64,000 bases of DNA from Rhizomys pruinosus (Eukaryota > Chordata > Mammalia > Rodentia > Spalacidae): NCBI GenBank assembly GCA_009823505.1, contig VZQC01006716.1, forward strand, positions 1,138,714 to 1,202,713. The letters are read 5' to 3'. A program made the translations under genes and the position numbers. Below are positions 10,969-23,284 of this stretch, piece after piece (the stretch's first letter is position 1; every line of letters begins with the position of its first letter). The notes below the pieces were generated by a model. That model was not told the DNA's origin. It searched no databases and saw nothing but the letters and a program-made list of their open reading frames with translations.

Positions 10969-11710
10969 CTAGGGGAGTAACTTCTTATTAGTACATTATT
11001 TTTCTTTTTGATGATACTGAACAAGTTTTGGAACTATATAGAGCTGTGATTATACACAATGCAAATGTACTAAAGGCTACTGAAGTATACATTTTAAAAT
11101 AGTTACATGATTTCACAAAATGCAAATTAATGCAAATCCTGCAATAAATTTAAAGAATATGAGAGACTAAGAGTAGGAGATGTATGCCCATCAAAGCTCC
11201 TGAGGACGTTCTCTTCATTTCTCAAACACCATTTCTGGTTTTATCAATAGACCCTCTTATTTTACAATTCAGTGATATGAAAAATTTCCCCAGAGAGAAA
11301 TAAAAGGGCTAACCATTCATAAGTGCGTTTTGCCATATAATAAATAAGAGTGGTCCAGGCATGGCTCTGGGTGCTCGCCTAGTCTCAGCTGAGACCCCAG
11401 GAGCAGAGAGTAGAGGCAGTACCTACACCTGACTTCCCTGCAGGCTGGTGGCTTCTTTGAACTTACTACTTCCCTATGGGGCAGGGACTGGAAAACGCAC
11501 AGCACCAAAATCCCTAGATGTAGGGCAGCTGGCATTTCTCTTAAATCTTATAAAAAAGAGTTGTCTCTTAAATACGTAAACTGTGTATTCCTTTATGAAC
11601 AATCCCTCTCTGACACTGGCCCTGAGGAAGAAAGACTGATGTTTCGTGCTGTCTTGCAGGATCTCATTGTTACAAAATGCCTTAATTTGCAGTTCCAAAT
11701 GAGAACTTTA

Positions 11711-11943
11711 CTTTTTTTTAATATATTATTTACTATTTTTATTTTATGTGTATGTGTGTTTTGCCTGCATGTATGTAAATGCACCTCTGTTGCGCAATAC
11801 CTGCAGAGTTCAGAAGAGGGCATCGGATCCTCTGGAACTGGAGTTATAGATGGTTAGCTGCTGTGTAGGTGCTAGGAATTGAACTTTGGTCCTCTGTAAG
11901 AGCAGCCAGCAATCTCAACCGCTGAGCCATCTCTCTAGCCCCC
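11711..11943 (-). mobile_element. B2 SINE
   Basis: Reverse B2 from a T-rich tail to 'gagccatctctctagccccc'. Confidence 0.88.
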
Positions 11944-13504
11944 CAGCAACTTATTATTTTTTTTTAAATATCAATAGTTGGAGAGAAGAGTGTGGCTTCA
12001 TCCTGACCTGGCTGTGTGGGAGTGGGATATTGGGGGTGGGGCTCAGAAGAGTCAGAGAAGATAAAAGAAAATCCCAAATGGGCACTTGGAGCCAGAGAGG
12101 TGGGCCCGGCTGTTTATTGGTTGGGGTGGTGATTGGATCCCAAGGCTCTGATGTCATCAAAGGATCAATCCATTTATGGATTCATAACTTAATGGACTAT
12201 TGGTAGGTGGTGGAAATGTTAGACGGTGGGAAAATAGATCAGTGGGGTGTGTCCTGGAAGGGCCTATTTTATTTTCAATCCTCTCCTTTGCCTACTCTGA
12301 TCTATTTGTTCCTCTGCTGCCCTGAGGTGAACAGTTTTCCTCCATCATGTGCTACAAGGAGGAGGGGACTGGATGAGGAAGCCGGTCACTTCGCATGTAC
12401 CTTGAAGGGTATATCTTGTTCCCAGCCCCTGCCTGTGTCTGTTCCCAAGCTGCTAAGCAGGGAGCAGCTCTGCTCTGCCATGCTTTTCTGCCCCAATAGT
12501 CTACCTAATCAGGAGGAGGAGCCAGCAGCCATAGACCCAGACCTCTGAAACCATGGGCCCAAACCTTCCTTTCTTTCCTCAAGTTGTTTTCCTTGGATTT
12601 AGGTAACAGAAACTAAAACTGGCTGACACAAATGTCCTACCCCAGCTCTGCCATCTGCTGGCCAATACCACACCCACCTCCCTGACCAAACAGCTGTTCC
12701 CCACCATTCAGGGCTGACAAGGCCTGCTTTGATTGCAAGTCATTGCCTCTTTATTTCCCTTCTTCTTGTCTGTCCCTCAGAGAGAAAGACTGGGTAAACT
12801 TAACTCTCATTTAAGCAACTTCTAGTGGTGAAATGACTCATTAAAGAATAACTGTAAATTCTTCTGTTGTTTGTTCAGCCTGATTTCACAATGTCCAGGA
12901 AAACAGACAGGCCTGACAATTTGTTACCCACTGGCTTTGTCTCACTGAGTTGAAAAGCTATCCAAAAACAACTGAAACCTCAGTCACTTCTATAAAGTAT
13001 TATCAGACTACATCTGATGAGAACACTGTTCACGTCAGAATGTATTTTAGAAATTATATTTTTAGCCACTGACTTGTCAGTCATTCCTGGCTCTCATTCC
13101 AGTCCAACAAGCCCTGGCAGGCAAAGGTATGTCCTCTCTCAGAGAGAAACTACTTACAACTTCTGTGCCTCCCAAATGCCCAGAACTGAGAAATGTTCTA
13201 AGGCCTTCGCTTGTCCAGCAAATTGTACTGCTTTCCTTTCGTTCCCATGTACACAGGCTGGGAGGCCCAGGCAGTGAGTAAGAGGTTAAGAGCCTGTGGG
13301 AATGCCTCACTTGTTAGGGTTTTAGTACTAGTTTTGCTTCTTGTTGGCCACATGATACTGGTTTATTTTGATACCTGTCTGTATCTGTTTTCTCATCTCA
13401 AGGCTAAAGATGGAGCAACACCTATATCAGGCCATGTGAGGGTTAAATGAAGCAAAGTAAGCTCATGTCTAGCATAGTATACAAGGGCAGATAATACTGT
13501 GCAG

Positions 13505-13505
<1 letters not shown>
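11944..13505. other. Intergenic DNA, nothing recognised
   Basis: The longest frames here (about 80-110 codons) have no recognisable domain and no splice context that I can defend. 'aactaaaactggctgacac' near 12610 may be an old LTR edge, too weak to call. Confidence 0.3.

Positions 13506-13552
<47 letters not shown>
13506..13552 (+). repeat. (TC)n microsatellite
   Basis: Uninterrupted CT run of about 47 bases. Confidence 0.95.
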
Positions 13553-13556
<4 letters not shown>

Positions 13557-13735
13557 GCTAGGCAAGCACTCCAGCATTCAACTACATCCTCAACTCATGG
13601 TTTTGGTTTTGTTTTTGTTTTTAAACAAAGCCTCAATATGTAGCTCAGTCTGGCTTTGAATTAGCATTTCTGCTCCCTTCGACTCTCAAGTCTTGGGATT
13701 CCAGGCTGGGGCCAACACCCCTGGTTTCTTTCTTG
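13553..13735 (-). mobile_element. ID/B1-related SINE remnant
   Basis: 'atgctaggcaagcactcca' is the reversed head of an ID element. The following 'caatatgtagctcagtctgg' and 'gggattccaggctgggg' look like a very old reverse B1-type body, so a B4-like ID/B1 fusion is possible. Confidence 0.45.
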
Positions 13736-13798
13736 TTTTCCTCTCTCTTTCTCCCTTGGCTTTTCATTCTCTTTCCTCACCGGTACTTGGGTTTGCCC

Positions 13799-13884
13799 GG
13801 GGGGGGGGGGGGGGGNNNNNNNNNNNNNNNNNNNNNNNNNNNNNNNNNNNNNNNNNNGGGGGGGGGGGGGGGGGGGGGGGGGGG
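13799..13884 (+). repeat. Poly-G run containing a 42-N gap
   Basis: 17 G, then N at 13816-13857, then 27 G. The gap lies wholly within the homopolymer, so it is probably a region that sequencing could not read. The true length is unknown. Confidence 0.9.
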
Positions 13885-14568
13885 CCACTCCGTGGCTTCA
13901 GGGAAGGAAAGGGACAAGGTAAGTTCTTCTTCTCTTCCCCATTTTCATGCTTTGAAAAACATGGACATTCTAATGGGGTGAAGGAGGAAAGGAGGAGAAA
14001 AAAAAAATGAAGATATCTAGAGAATTCTCAATTTCCCATAACCTAAAGCAAAATAAAAACAACAAAAGATGAGACAAGATTCCCCTAGCTCAGGTTACAA
14101 AGATGGTGACAGGGAAGCCACAAGGACTTCTGTCTTGGTTGGAAGAAGCAGAAGAGAGGCTGTGCACAACCTCCCCTCTGCTCTGGCATGGCATGTGTGT
14201 GATAAAACATAATGGCAAGTTAGCTCCGGTCCAAGGACTCCCAACCTGCGTGGATGAGGGAGCTTGGAGTGGCTTCTTTGAGTTGACTGGCGAGAGAAAA
14301 GGGAGGAGAAAATAATGTTTTGATATGGATCTTGCGTTGTCCAGAGCACTAGACGCCCCACAAACATTTACAAATAACACTGGAATCACCAAGGTATGAT
14401 GGTATATTTTATAGACCATCTTCAAGTAACAATAAGAAAACCAAGAGTTTGAGAACTATCTTGGACCCAAATTTATCACAAACTAAGCAATTCCTTGAGT
14501 TACTTGCATTCTTTTAGCTCCTGGATTATTAAAATAATTAAAAAGTAATAAAATATGGTGTTTTAATT
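13885..14568. other. Intergenic DNA, nothing recognised
   Basis: No supported gene or repeat. Confidence 0.3.
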
Positions 14569-15180
14569 TTTTTTTAGAATCAGATACACAAAACTTTTAT
14601 TAAGAGGAAGTTAGACTTACTTCATTATAACTAACCAGTTACAAGTGCATTTAAATTCATGTCCGTGGGCACCATAGAAGTCAGAATGCTCTTACTTAAA
14701 GTCCGATGTTCTGGCTTGGTTTGTACCAGTGCAAGCCAAGCTTAGAACCATACACACAGAGTCCATACAGGTTGATGATGACGTCAGGCTAGATTGGCAA
14801 TACCGTATTCATTGTTACAGCTACACACTGCAGAACATGAAAGACCTAGGACCAGAACACCATTACTAAAGGGATTCTTCCTCTATGCCTTTCCTTCTAC
14901 TGCTCAGAGGACCGCACAGCAGGTCTTCTCTGTGGGGACAGGGCGTCCTTCCATTCCTCACTCAGATGGGCCATCGATACTGTAAACATTTGCCAGTCCT
15001 CTTGACGTCCATTGTAAGGGGACAGCAGCTGCCTCTTTGGGAAAGTGCAGTTCAACTGGTGTAAACATTTGCTCTTGTAAATCTCTGAACTGAAAAATTT
15101 TCTTCTGTTCCAATTACCACCAGTTTAATTTTAAATTATTTTTTTCCTGGTGTTAAATCTTTAGGATTTTGTAAAACTAA
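14569..15180 (-). other. Possible transcript 3' end or processed copy (minus strand)
   Basis: Read on the minus strand, unique-looking sequence ends with AATAAA (plus-strand 14597-14602, tttatt) and about 25 bases later a run of nine A (plus-strand poly-T before 14576). This spacing is what a cleaved and polyadenylated mRNA, or its retrocopy, would leave. I do not recognise the transcript and see no coding frame, so it could also be chance. Confidence 0.3.
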
Positions 15181-15263
15181 GACACCAAGTCCAAAACAAT
15201 GAAAAGCAAAATAATAACAATAATAATAATAATAAAATTCAAAGTATGTTTTCTAGAACAGTT

Positions 15264-15418
15264 TTTTTTTTTTTTTTGGTCTTTTGAGACAGGGTCTCCC
15301 TGTAGCTCTGGCTGTCCTGCAACTCCTCTGTAGACCAGGCTGGCCTTGAATTCACAAAGATCCATCTGCCTCTGCCTCCCAAGTGCTAGGATTAAAGGTG
15401 TGCGCCACCACACCCGGC
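15264..15418 (-). mobile_element. B1 SINE
   Basis: Poly-T, 'tcttttgagacagggtctcc' and 'gccaccacacccggc'. 'gaacagt' before and after it may be the end of a target duplication. Confidence 0.92.
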
Positions 15419-15420
15419 TT

Positions 15421-15613
15421 GGAACAGTATTTAGGAAAAAAAAACTGAGAGAGAGATCCAGGACAGTTATGGCGGAATACATGATCTGGGATGGGGTGGG
15501 GTGGGGTGGGGGGAAGGGAAAGGGAAATATGCCTGAACTGAATTGGAAAATGATGTATGAAATACACAAAGTATCAATAAAAAAATAATAAAAAAAAAAA
15601 GAAAAACAATGTT
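15421..15613 (+). other. Unclassified segment with (GGGGT)n and an A-rich tail
   Basis: Lies between two B1s. It holds a short ggggt repeat and ends 'aaagtatcaataaaaaaat', like the 3' end of an L1 or a retrocopy. The family is not certain. Confidence 0.3.
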
Positions 15614-15779
15614 AAGCCGGGCGTGGTGGTGCACACCTTTAATCCTAGCACTTGGGAGGCAGAGGCAGGCGGGTCTTTGTGAATTCAAGGCCAGCCTGGT
15701 CTACAGAGCGAGTTCCAGGACAGCCCGGGCTACAGGGAGACCCTGTCTCGAAAAGACAAAAAAAAAAAAAAACAAAAAC
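15614..15779 (+). mobile_element. B1 SINE
   Basis: 'agccgggcgtggtggtgcac' to a long A tail, near consensus. Confidence 0.93.
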
Positions 15780-16493
15780 AGTTACTGGAACATTCAACAA
15801 ATCTATGTATACTGTACCAGAAGCTGGCAAGGAGCGTGGCTGAGGAACAGTCACAGAAAGGTTAGTCGACCCGAACCTCCGAGGGCAGTATTTATACTCA
15901 GAAAAATATGCAGAAAAGTAGTATCAGAACATCTGTATTTGGCTAAAAATCATATAAAAAGACACATTACCCCTCCCTACTAGCTTCTAGTTTGGTAGCA
16001 AACATATCCAGTATGACCTTGAGTACCAAGCAGATGTGGGTTTTCCTGTATTTTACAAACAGCCTGGAAACTTTCTCAACAGTCAAAAGAGACCCGGAAG
16101 AGCAGAGAAACAGAGTTCTTCATTTCGGCCTTGTGGAATGAAGGGAAGGATGTTTTTAATGCTGAGTAATGTAATAAAGCACTGACCAAGGAGTAATTAT
16201 TAAAGGAAAAGTTTTCACAAAAAAAATTTAGCAAGAAGGCTGAAGAAGTTTGTCTGTATACTGTACAGAAATTTTTAAAATTTTAATCACCTCCCTTTAA
16301 TTTTGAAAAAAATCATTTGCCTTGTTGGACAATGTTTTTCTATTTTGTTCTTTGAAACTATACAACCTAAACTCTTTAAAAAGCCTCCCACCCCATTTAG
16401 AATTAACCATAAAAGCTAAACCTGGGCCATCCTTAGACAACGCAACTCATAAGTTTCTATAGTTTTGTTGCCTGTTGTTTTATTTTGCTGTGC
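15780..16493. other. Intergenic DNA, nothing recognised
   Basis: AT-rich, without a supported gene. Confidence 0.3.
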
Positions 16494-16562
16494 TAAGGTT
16501 TGAACCCGGGCCCTCACACATGCTAGGCATGCTCTGTACAGCTGAGCAGCATCCCAGCCCTT
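16494..16562 (-). mobile_element. ID-type SINE fragment
   Basis: 'gaacccgggccctcacaca' and 'tgctaggcatgctctgtac' are the reversed alanine-tRNA-like head of an ID element. Confidence 0.6.
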
Positions 16563-18480
16563 GTTTGCTTTTATCCAGTGTTTCTAGAACATCCCTCTCT
16601 AAGGAATTGACACTTTGTGAGAGCCCATGCTTCCCCCTGGTTAAGCAGTAAATCCAACCTGCTTCCTCTTCCTTCACTGTACTGGCTGGCTTTTATTTTT
16701 TTGAACCTGGAGTTTCAGAGGAAAGTCTGATGTACTGTCTTTCAAACATCAGAGGGAAGAACGGGAAGCTTTCCACCTTCTCCTTTACACTGAATAATCT
16801 ATAAAAAAAAGTGCTTGGATTTGATACAAGTTTCTCTTTGAAAATGCATAGTCTATAATTTTATACATTCATTCACTGTTATTAAAGACTTTGTAAGGAA
16901 ATGCTTACCCCTGAAATGATGGCAAGATTGTACCTCAAAAGATCTCTACACACAGGACAGGATTGCTGTATCTTTTGAATTAGTGGCTATACCAATCTGC
17001 CTGCCACTCTACCACCAGTGGCCCCCAGAAGGACCACTTCCCGGCTGTCAGTCTGCCTTCTCTATTGTTATTTGGCAGACAACATTCCACTAACTACCCC
17101 ACTTAAAATACTCAGTAACTTCATTTTAATACTTTATATTTGGTACAAAAAACAATTCAAAAGATGGCTTAAATTTTCAAAGCAGAGTATGCTTAAACCT
17201 TACCACTGACTAAGGGCAACAGAGGTTTTACAATTCCTGTCCTCTTGCCCCAGCTCCCTCATTTTCAAGCAAGGCCTGCAGGCCACTGGCAGCTGCTTTT
17301 GATGATAGTCTTGAACCCTTTGGGACCTAGCAATTGTTTTGTCCATCCTGAGTTCTTCTAAGTATATATGATTTTGCTATATGAAATACTTTGGAAACTA
17401 TACTAGGGTATACTAGAGTACTAGTTCAGAGAGTGTTTAGGTGGTTGACCCCAGTCTGTTTATTACAAAAATAAGGATTTTAGGGTACACTGTAGGAAAA
17501 TATGGAATGGTACATAAATAAATATATGATCCACATTCCTGAGTTACTTGACACTCAGGGTATTTTGAATTGTTGAAGTCAGGGAACTAGTTCACTTTGG
17601 GGTACTGAATGCTTTCTTCAACATCTAGATTTCCTCTGAAGCTTTCTACCAGGTTCCTCACAGTTGGGACTCTGTGAAGGAGATGCTCCACTGCCATCAC
17701 AGGGGTTGGTCATGTCATGTCATCACTACTGACTTCCACTAAGCGGAAAACAAGGAAAGGGCCTAAAAAGTATTCCCAGGGATTATTTGTACCCTTCCTT
17801 CCCTCAGGGGGGTGGACCCCTGCGGGGTGGTTCAAACCCAACTAGCAGCCGAAGGCCCTCAGTGTTCGGTATTCCCATCTTGTTAACTGTGCTCAAAATA
17901 TGGGAAGAAGCTATCCTGGGGTAAGGAACAAGGTGAGCAGGTTGAAGTAATTTTCCCTCTCCAGAAACTCAAAACAGAAACATTCATACTCAGTAGAAGC
18001 TACTTCCTCACAGTGAAGGCCAGTCTCATTCTCATACTCTATAATCCCCAGGCAGAAGCTAGCGCCTAGAGATTATTCTCATGGAAGACTTAAAATAGAA
18101 ACGTCATATTCTTAGATTAGCCTTGCCCCAATCAGAACACAGAGTCATTCATTTCAACTGGCATACCCAGGCTGTGCCCCAAAGCACTGAGTAGCTGCAA
18201 CCCTGACTCTTAAAGTCTCTACTGCTATGACCCCTATGACAAGGGGCTAGCAAAAGCAATCTCACGCCTTTGTAGAAGGCAGGCAGATACCCCTGAGGTT
18301 TTAAGGTGACACACATTGCCTCCTGTGCCAAAGCCCTCTACCCTCTCTCCATGCTCCACGAGCCATCCACCCTCTTCTTGCACCAGTATAAAGTTGCTAT
18401 TATTTCACCTTTGATCTGGCAAGGTCCTTGCTTCAGAACTGATAGGCACTTAGGCATTTGTCTAAAAGGTGTTCTAAATT
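16563..18480. other. Intergenic DNA, nothing recognised
   Basis: About 1.9 kb free of young SINEs, unusual in this window. No frame longer than about 65 codons and no domain. Conserved non-coding or untranslated sequence is possible but cannot be shown here. Confidence 0.3.
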
Positions 18481-18483
18481 TTT

Positions 18484-18857
18484 AAAAAAGATTTATTTTT
18501 GCCGGGCGTGGTAGTGCACGCCTTTAATCCTAGCACTTGGGAGGCAGAGGCAGGTGGATCTTTGTGAGTTCAAGACCAACCTGGTGTACATAGCAAGTTC
18601 CACGACAGAGTTTCAGGACAGCCGGAGCTACAGGGAGACTCCATCTCAAAAAAGACCAAAAAAAAAAAAAAAAAAAAAAGATTTATTTCTATGACTATGA
18701 GTATTTGCTTACATGTACATAAGCATACCATATTCATCGCCTGGGGCTGAGGGAGGCCGGAAGGCATTGGATACCCGCAAACTGGACTCAGCAGAGAGTT
18801 GTGAGTAAGTTATATTGGGTCTGGGACCAAACCCAGGTCGCTCCAGCCCCTTTACAA
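18484..18857 (-). mobile_element. Old B2-like SINE split by a B1
   Basis: After the B1, 'tatgagtatttgcttacatg' and 'gggaccaaacccaggtcgct' follow a reversed B2 body. Its head is cut off where the L1 begins. Confidence 0.5.
18501..18680 (+). mobile_element. B1 SINE with target duplication
   Basis: B1 from 'gccgggcgtggtagtgcac' to a long A tail, carrying an extra repeated 'agttccacgacagagtttca' section. aaaaaagatttattt flanks it on both sides. Confidence 0.9.
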
Positions 18858-20011
18858 ACGTGAAACAGGTCAACGCTAAATCAGACAGCACTGCACAAGA
18901 ATTAGGGTCAATAATTGACAAGGGGGACAATCATAAAACGCAAAAGTTTCTGTACATCAAAAGAAGCATCAAAGGAAGTGAAGAGAAATCCAACGGAGTG
19001 GGAGAACCCTCAGCGCAGATACATCTGACAAAGCATGGATTTCCAGAATATAGAAACAACTATACGCAAAAACAAAAGAAAAAAGAAACAATGACCACTC
19101 ATAGATGGAGCAAAGAACGGAACAGAGACTTCAACAAGTGGGAGGAATTAGAGATGGCTGAGAACACTTAAGAAGTGTTTGCACACCTCTAATCATTAAG
19201 GAAATGCAAATCAAAACCACTTTAAGATATCATCTTACTCCAATAAGACTGGCTAGGATCAAGAAAACAAATGATACCAAGTGCTGGAGAGGTTGTGGGG
19301 AAAGGGGAATACTCATCCACTGCTGGTGGGAATGTAAACTCGTGCAGCCACTATGGAAAGCAGTGTGGAGAACCCTTGGAAGACTTGGAATGAACTTGCC
19401 ACCCGACCCAGCCATACCACTTCTGGGCATGTACCCTCAAGACTCACCCCACCGTAGAGATACATGCACGGTCATGTTTATTTCAGCTCTCTTCACAATA
19501 GCAAGTAGCTGGAACCAACCCAAATGCCCCTGAACTGATGAGTGGATAGAGAAAATGTGATACATCTACACAATGGAGTTCTATGCAGCCGTAAGGAAAG
19601 ATGACATCACGAGCTTTGCAGGAAAATGGCTGGAGCTAGAGACATCATGCTGAGTGAAGTAACACAGTCCCAGAAAAACAAACGACGAATGGTATCCCTC
19701 ATCTGTGGGTGCTAGTGCCAATTACCTAGTTGTAAGTATTTCTTGTGTAGGGCCCCCTGAGCTTTTGTCCAAAGCAGTGGGCGTAATGCATACAGAAAGC
19801 ACTGCATCATAGAACTGACTGAAACAGTGAACTTCTGCTCAAAACAATCAACTTCCTCATGGAGAATATTGAGAAAGACTGAGAAAGAGATGAAAAGCAT
19901 GTTTGGCAGAATGCATGAGCTCTGGTGGGGTGGGGGAATGGGTGGGAACATGGGTCTAGATTTGTTAAAAAAATAAAAATAAATTTATGTGGAAAAAAAT
20001 AAAAAATAAAA
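18858..20011 (+). mobile_element. LINE-1 3' end (ORF2 C-terminus and 3' UTR)
   Basis: The plus strand encodes the cysteine-rich end of L1 ORF2: CWRGCGERGILIHCWWECK (around 19285-19345) fits the C-x3-C-x7-H-x4-C pattern. MNLPPDPAIPLLGMYP and MEFYAAVRKDDITSFAGKW follow. Frameshifts or stops occur between about 18880 and 19200, so it is a dead 5'-truncated copy. The 3' UTR from about 19720 is shared, in reverse, with 28975-29250. Confidence 0.88.
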
Positions 20012-20027
20012 TGTTAAAACATTTAGT

Positions 20028-20208
20028 TCTATTATTAGTAAGTTTGTATGTGCATGCATGCTCACAGGAGCGGGGGAAGGGGCACACTGCCAGTCAGCCT
20101 GAGTGGTGGTCAGAGGACAACTTTCAGCAGTTGGTTCTCTCCTTCCACTGTGGGTTCTAAGGACTGAACTCCAGGAGTCAGCTTTGCTTGCTAGTCATCT
20201 CGCTGGCC
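20028..20208 (-). mobile_element. B3 SINE
   Basis: 'ggtcagaggacaactttcag', 'ttggttctctccttccactg' and 'agtcatctcgctggccca' follow a reversed B3. Confidence 0.7.
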
Positions 20209-20684
20209 CAATACCCAAATGGTATTTTTAATCTGTCATGTTGCAAAAAGGCACCATAAAAGTAGGTAGCTTAATACACAGGCATTCCTTTGCTCATTAT
20301 CCTGAACCGGGCAGAGCGTCACAGAGATGGCTAATCACCTCTGTCCCACGGGGGCACAAGGCTGGATTTATCTAGGAAGTTGGCCTCTCATGCCCCAGGG
20401 TCATGTGGTCTTTTATCATTCAGTAGTGTAAGGAGCTCCTACCATAGCAGTTGGATCCCAAAGAAGGAAAAGGAAGGTTGATGCCCAGTAAGTTCTAATA
20501 GTATCACAGCTATATCCTCTCTGCCAAGCTGTACTAGTCAAGGAAGGTCAAAATGCCAGACAAGCTTTGAGTAGATGAGATAAACCTTACTTTTGATGGG
20601 ACAAGCAGCATGAGCCTACAGAAGGGGTAAGAATGGTTGGAAGTCACATTTGGAGCCATACAGAGTTATAAAAATTGCACTGTA
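20209..20684. other. Intergenic DNA, nothing recognised
   Basis: No supported feature. Confidence 0.3.
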
Positions 20685-20911
20685 GGGCTGCAGGGATGGT
20701 TCAGTGCTTTAAGAAGTTTGGCTGCTCTTGCAGAGGACCTGGGTTCGGTTCCCAGTACCCACATGCTGGCTAATAATAATCTGTAACTCCAGTTCCAGGG
20801 AATCTGATGGCCTCTTTTGGCCTCTGTGGACATTGCAAGGCACAGGTGCACTTATATACATGCAGGCAAAACACTCATATAAAATAAAAGTAAATAAAAT
20901 TTTAAAAATAA
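20685..20911 (+). mobile_element. B2 SINE
   Basis: 'gggctgcagggatggttcag' to 'aaaataaaagtaaataaaat'. First of three B2 copies in the same orientation within 1 kb. Confidence 0.88.
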
Positions 20912-21159
20912 TTTCACTGTGTTGCTGGTGATGTAGCTCGGCGGTTGAATGTTTGTCTGGCGTGTGTATGGCAAACGTTTATACTGAACACATGATCAGT
21001 TTCAACACAAAAGTATACAGTGACTATATGATTAATCTTGAGAATAATGTCAATATTCTAAATTTAAGGTGGAATTCATGGAGGACTGAAGCAGGAGGAT
21101 CTTGATCTCCAGGTTACAAGAAAAATAAAAATAAAAACAAAAAAAACCCCTGGAAAATA

Positions 21160-21392
21160 GGGGCTAGAGAAATGGCTGAGCAACTAGTTAGAGCACTGGC
21201 TACTCTCGCAGAAGAGGACACGGGTTCAGGTTCCTGCACCAGCATGGTGACTAACAACCATCTGAAACTCCAGTTACAGGGGATATGATGTCCTCTTCTG
21301 GCCTCTCCAGGCGTTGTAAAACATGGGTGCACTTACATACATGTAGGCAAAACACTCATATACATACAATAAAATAAATAAATTTAAAAAAT
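21160..21392 (+). mobile_element. B2 SINE
   Basis: 'ggggctagagaaatggctga' to an (aataaa)n tail. Confidence 0.88.
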
Positions 21393-21439
21393 TAAGCCAA
21401 TTTAAGCTTTAAAAAAGTACCCCTTCCCCCCACAAATAA

Positions 21440-21670
21440 GGGCTGGAGTGATTGCTCAGTAGCTACGAGCATTGGCTGCTCTTGCAGAGAACCCAAATTT
21501 GGTTCCCAGTAACCACATGGCAGCTAACAACCCTCCATTACTCCAGTTCCAAGGGATCTGTTGCCCTCTTCTGGCCTCCACAGGCATTGAATGTAGGTGG
21601 TACACTTATGAAATGCAGGCAAAACATTCATTCACATAAGATTAAAATAAAAATTAATCTAAAAAATAAT
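21440..21670 (+). mobile_element. B2 SINE
   Basis: 'gggctggagtgattgctcag' to 'aaaataaaaattaatctaaa'. Confidence 0.88.
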
Positions 21671-22293
21671 CCAAAATGTAAAGCGTGACCCAAAGAGTTC
21701 TCTTCCTCCTCCTGTTGCCTTATCTTAGAATCTGGAGGAAAGTTCTCTTTCTTGCTGAGTCCTGAATGATTGTAAGATTTCAATAAGCACCAATGACTAG
21801 CCATTCTTAAGTGTTCCTATTCTTCTTGAATAGAGTATTCTGCCTTTATGTACTGGAGGTCACCAGGAAAACTCCTGTCTCCTTGCCAGGGCATTAGCCT
21901 CTCCTCCATAGGTGTGGTGACTTTTGCCAAACACCTGACTTTCCAAAGTGTTTCAGGGCTATTTACCTGCATGCCTGCCAAGCCAGGACCACACCCTGGA
22001 GGAGAGGGTGAGGTCTCACGTGCAGGGTGAGATGATTCTATGGCAATTGAAATCATAACTCCAACTTGTGGTGTAAGCAACATGTCCTGTAGATCAGAAA
22101 TCAGGAGGAGGTCCCAAGGGGCATCGAGAACCTAGCATGTGGTAGAGAAGATGGAACTGAACAGAGAAGCAAGCAGGCCAGGTCATGACAGGCATCAGGA
22201 TAAGACAGAAATGACTGCGGGATTACAGAAGGTCATTTAGGGAACATGCATTGTTTTTAAGCTGCTTATATTTTATGTAATTAGGTTATTTTG
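21671..22293. other. Intergenic DNA, nothing recognised
   Basis: No supported gene. Confidence 0.3.
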
Positions 22294-22310
22294 TAATTTA
22301 GTACATTCTT

Positions 22311-22548
22311 TTTTTTCTTTTTTTTGTTTTATTTATGTGTATGAATGTACTGTCTGCATGTAGGTTTGTGCAGCCATGTTGTGCAATGCCGTGGAGGTCA
22401 GAAGAGGGTGTCGGATTCCCCTGGAACTGGAGTTCTGGAATTGGACTTACAGATGGTTCTCAGCCGACATGTGGGTGCTGGGGATCAAACCCGGGTCCTC
22501 TGCAAGAGCAGTCGGAGCTCTTAAATGCTAGGCCATCTCTCCAGCCCA
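22311..22548 (-). mobile_element. B2 SINE with 17-bp target duplication
   Basis: Reverse B2. taatttagtacattctt is present at 22294-22310 and 22549-22565. The right part of this element is copied, with errors, from 23842 on. Confidence 0.92.
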
Positions 22549-22850
22549 TAATTTAGTACATTCTTAAAATGCTGGTCTGCTCAGCTGTGCTAAGATGAAC
22601 CAAGAAAGAGGTTTTTGTCCAACTTGGGACAGAGATTTAGGGGGAAGCAGTTTACCAACTGCTTGACACAGTAGACACAGAGCCTCAACAGGGAGGTAAA
22701 CTGAGGACAGCTGAGCCAGAAGCCCTTGTTTGGACACTTTCCCTACACTGGGATATGTTCTCAAATCTGGCTCCATCTCTCCATCCCCATAGCTTGTTAC
22801 TACTCCAATGGCCATAGACAAAAGGCAGGAAGAGACCCCAAGAGACTCAC

Positions 22851-22968
22851 TCCATGGCGCACAGCTGTGATTCCAGCACTCGGGAGGCTGAAGCAGGAAG
22901 ATAATGAGTCTGAGGCTAGCCAGGCTACACCTAAAAGCATGTCTCAAACAAAAACAATAACAACAAAG
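22851..22968 (+). mobile_element. Old B1-like SINE
   Basis: 'cagctgtgattccagcactc', 'gggaggctgaagcagg' and 'catgtctcaaacaaaaac' keep the B1 order with heavy divergence. A second fragment, 22985-23037, repeats the head. Confidence 0.55.
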
Positions 22969-23284
22969 CATATTGGACCTTAATGAGCTAGGCATGGTAA
23001 CACACATTTGTAATCCCAGCACTTGGGACACTGAGAGGGGGTATTGCAGTGAGAATCAAGAGAAGGTGGTATCAGTATTTTCAGTAGGGGTGGTGAAGAA
23101 TTTGTCACCGCTACCATCTCATCATTCCACCTTACCAAGTCCTCTGCAAAGCCTCCTGGTTCCCGTCTGAGTCACAGAGTAGTAAAAGTGAGGGTAAAAT
23201 CAACCACTCAGCAAGGGGTTGAACCTGATAGGTTTCTTACCTTTCTAGGACTCCCCAATTGCTTAAATCCCCTATAGAAAATGG

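Larger units (their letters stand above)
10120..11115 (+). mobile_element. Ancient LINE-1 3' end, hit by two SINEs
   Basis: The pieces 'acatacaatggaatatcatt', 'agaaatgaagtactgat', 'aaactaatggctggttgtca' and 'ctactgaagtatacatttta' line up in order with the ORF2 end and 3' UTR of an old mammalian L1. A B1 (10395-10561) and a B2 (10743-10968) interrupt it, each with a target duplication. ORF2 is not open. Confidence 0.65.
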